A DNA stretch of 7,832 nucleotides from positions 1-7,832 of the forward strand of contig JAIRUL010000202.1 in assembly GCA_031254445.1 (NCBI GenBank), written 5' to 3'. Below are positions 7,338-7,832 of this stretch, in pieces. The notes below the pieces were generated by a model. The model did not search any database and was not told the DNA's origin. It saw only the letters and a list, made by a program, of their open reading frames with translations. The position numbers and the translations under genes were made by a program. Within the stretch, counting starts at the first letter, position 1. The number at the start of each line of letters is the position of its first letter. The DNA comes from Chitinispirillales bacterium. Lineage in GTDB: Bacteria > Fibrobacterota > Chitinivibrionia > Chitinivibrionales > Chitinispirillaceae.

Positions 7338-7547
7338 TTATTCTAAAAAACCGTAAATTTTTTGATTATAACCCTGCTTTATTCCAAAAAATGCCCGAAA
7401 ATTAGAATAACAGCCCCGCTTATTCCAGAAAAGCGCCAAAAATTGGAATAAGCGCCCAATTATTCCAAAAAGTCGGCTCAAAATTAGAATAAAGGCCGCC
7501 TTATTCTAAAAATATAACATAAAATTAGAATAAAGTCAAGATTATTT
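7338..7547. repeat. Array of AT-rich palindromes with 41-bp period
   Basis: Five units start at 7338, 7379, 7420, 7460 and 7501, giving intervals of 41, 41, 40 and 41 bases. Each is 32-34 bases long, with a left arm TTATTCYA and an inverted right arm TRGAATAA. Inside are A-rich shoulders and a short variable, mostly GC-rich centre. Spacers of about 7-8 GC-rich bases separate the units, except the last. The right arm of the first unit is degenerate (ends GATTATAA). The best stem is in the unit at 7501: TTATTCTAA with TTAGAATAA, nine perfect pairs. A sixth left arm, TTATTT, begins at 7542 exactly in phase and includes the stop codon of the neighbouring gene. A degraded unit may lie at about 7299-7326 (shared GCGCCAAAA at 7304 and 7433). 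The array lies between two minus-strand genes, upstream of the Fic gene. Its identity is not recognised. Confidence 0.92.
7365..7370 (-). promoter_or_regulatory. Candidate -10 box for the Fic gene inside the palindromic array
   Basis: The minus strand reads TATAAT here, a perfect -10 hexamer, within the degenerate right arm of the first palindrome unit. No good -35 box is found 16-18 bases upstream; the position holds CATTTT-like sequence. Transcription would start near 7358, leaving a leader of about 70 bases before the Fic start. An activator bound to the array could compensate for the missing -35, but this is conjecture. Confidence 0.35.
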
Positions 7548-7832
7548 TGATTTTTTTGCGGAAAACCCCTCCGGCTGCGCCCCCACCCCGCAAGCCTCCA
7601 TGTCCACCTTGCCCCCGACAAACCGCACCCCCTCCCCCTCCAACAGCTCACGCTGCAAACTCTCCCCCCCAAACGCAAACGCCGAACTCAACCCCCCGTC
7701 CCGGAAAACCACACGATGGCAAGGAATCACCCCCGGCTCAGGGTTCCGGTGCAGCGCAAAGCCCACCTGCCGCCCGCACCCGGGATAACCAGCAAGAGCG
7801 GCGACAACACCGTAAGAGGCCACGCTGCCGCG
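7542..7832 (-). CDS. O6-alkylguanine-DNA alkyltransferase-like protein (MGMT/Ogt family), 5' end outside the window
   Basis: Ninety-six C-terminal residues are visible. The gene runs off the right edge, since the frame is open to 7832 and the codons before a possible GTG at 7823 continue the family pattern (RGSVASYG matches the RGxVxSYG consensus). The DNA-binding helix region RQVGFALHRNP and the active-site motif PCHRVV are present, with the acceptor Cys encoded at 7719-7721. The family removes alkyl groups from O6-guanine by irreversible transfer to this Cys. With PCHR it is not an alkyltransferase-like ATL protein, which lack the Cys. After the usual end of the domain (EGEGVRF) there is a tail of about 25 residues with no family similarity that I recognise, ending AKKSK. 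The stop lies in the first base triplet of an in-phase palindrome arm. The coding strand is G-rich. Confidence 0.88.
   Translation of the reverse strand, partial: RGSVASYGVVAALAGYPGCGRQVGFALHRNPEPGVIPCHRVVFRDGGLSSAFAFGGESLQRELLEGEGVRFVGGKVDMEACGVGAQPEGFSAKKSK

Noticed and set aside
7338..7547. CRISPR array
   Set aside because: The regular period looks similar, but spacers between units are only about 8 bases, the variable centres are also short, and no cas gene is visible.
7338..7547. Replication origin with DnaA boxes or plasmid iterons
   Set aside because: TTATTCCAA matches the DnaA-box pattern TTATNCACA at only seven of nine positions, the sites alternate in orientation, and no dnaA or rep gene is in the window.

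Overview
The window carries five protein-coding genes, four complete and one cut by the right edge. It looks like chromosomal DNA from a plant-fibre-degrading, Gram-negative-type bacterium, most plausibly Fibrobacterota or a relative. The basis is a secreted GH9 glucanase ending in a T9SS/Fibrobacter-style C-terminal sorting-like domain, a membrane-anchored GT51 transglycosylase, and GC-rich genes separated by very AT-rich gaps. There is no ribosomal or marker gene, so the lineage is an inference. No transposase, integrase, phage, tRNA, rRNA or cas gene was seen.

Layout. Bases 1-103 hold a 39-bp tandem repeat that probably continues off the left edge, followed by a candidate promoter. Next is a full-length MgtA-type Mg2+ P-type ATPase (157-2877, +), which ends at a good intrinsic terminator. 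A GH9 glucanase precursor follows (3000-5123, +), with signal peptide, catalytic domain, Ig-like middle region and sorting-like tail. After a short gap comes an MtgA-like monofunctional peptidoglycan glycosyltransferase (5210-6076, +). On the other strand, convergent with it, lies a Fic-family protein with its own inhibitory motif and a C-terminal winged helix (6169-7287, -). An AT-rich gap of 254 bases then separates it from the 3' part of an O6-alkylguanine-DNA methyltransferase-like gene (7542 to beyond 7832, -).

The most unusual part is that last gap. It is filled by an array of palindromes with arms TTATTCYA / TRGAATAA, repeating with a period of 40-41 bp in at least five units. A sixth left arm sits exactly in phase and contributes the stop codon of the methyltransferase-like gene. 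The one arm that departs strongly from the consensus creates a perfect TATAAT on the minus strand, pointing at the Fic gene. This fits a regulatory or mobile palindrome array rather than a CRISPR.

The genes do not form an obvious single pathway. Mg2+ uptake, cellulose/glucan hydrolysis, cell-wall synthesis, protein AMPylation and DNA alkyl repair look like independently transcribed units. Each gap contains its own candidate promoter and/or hairpin.
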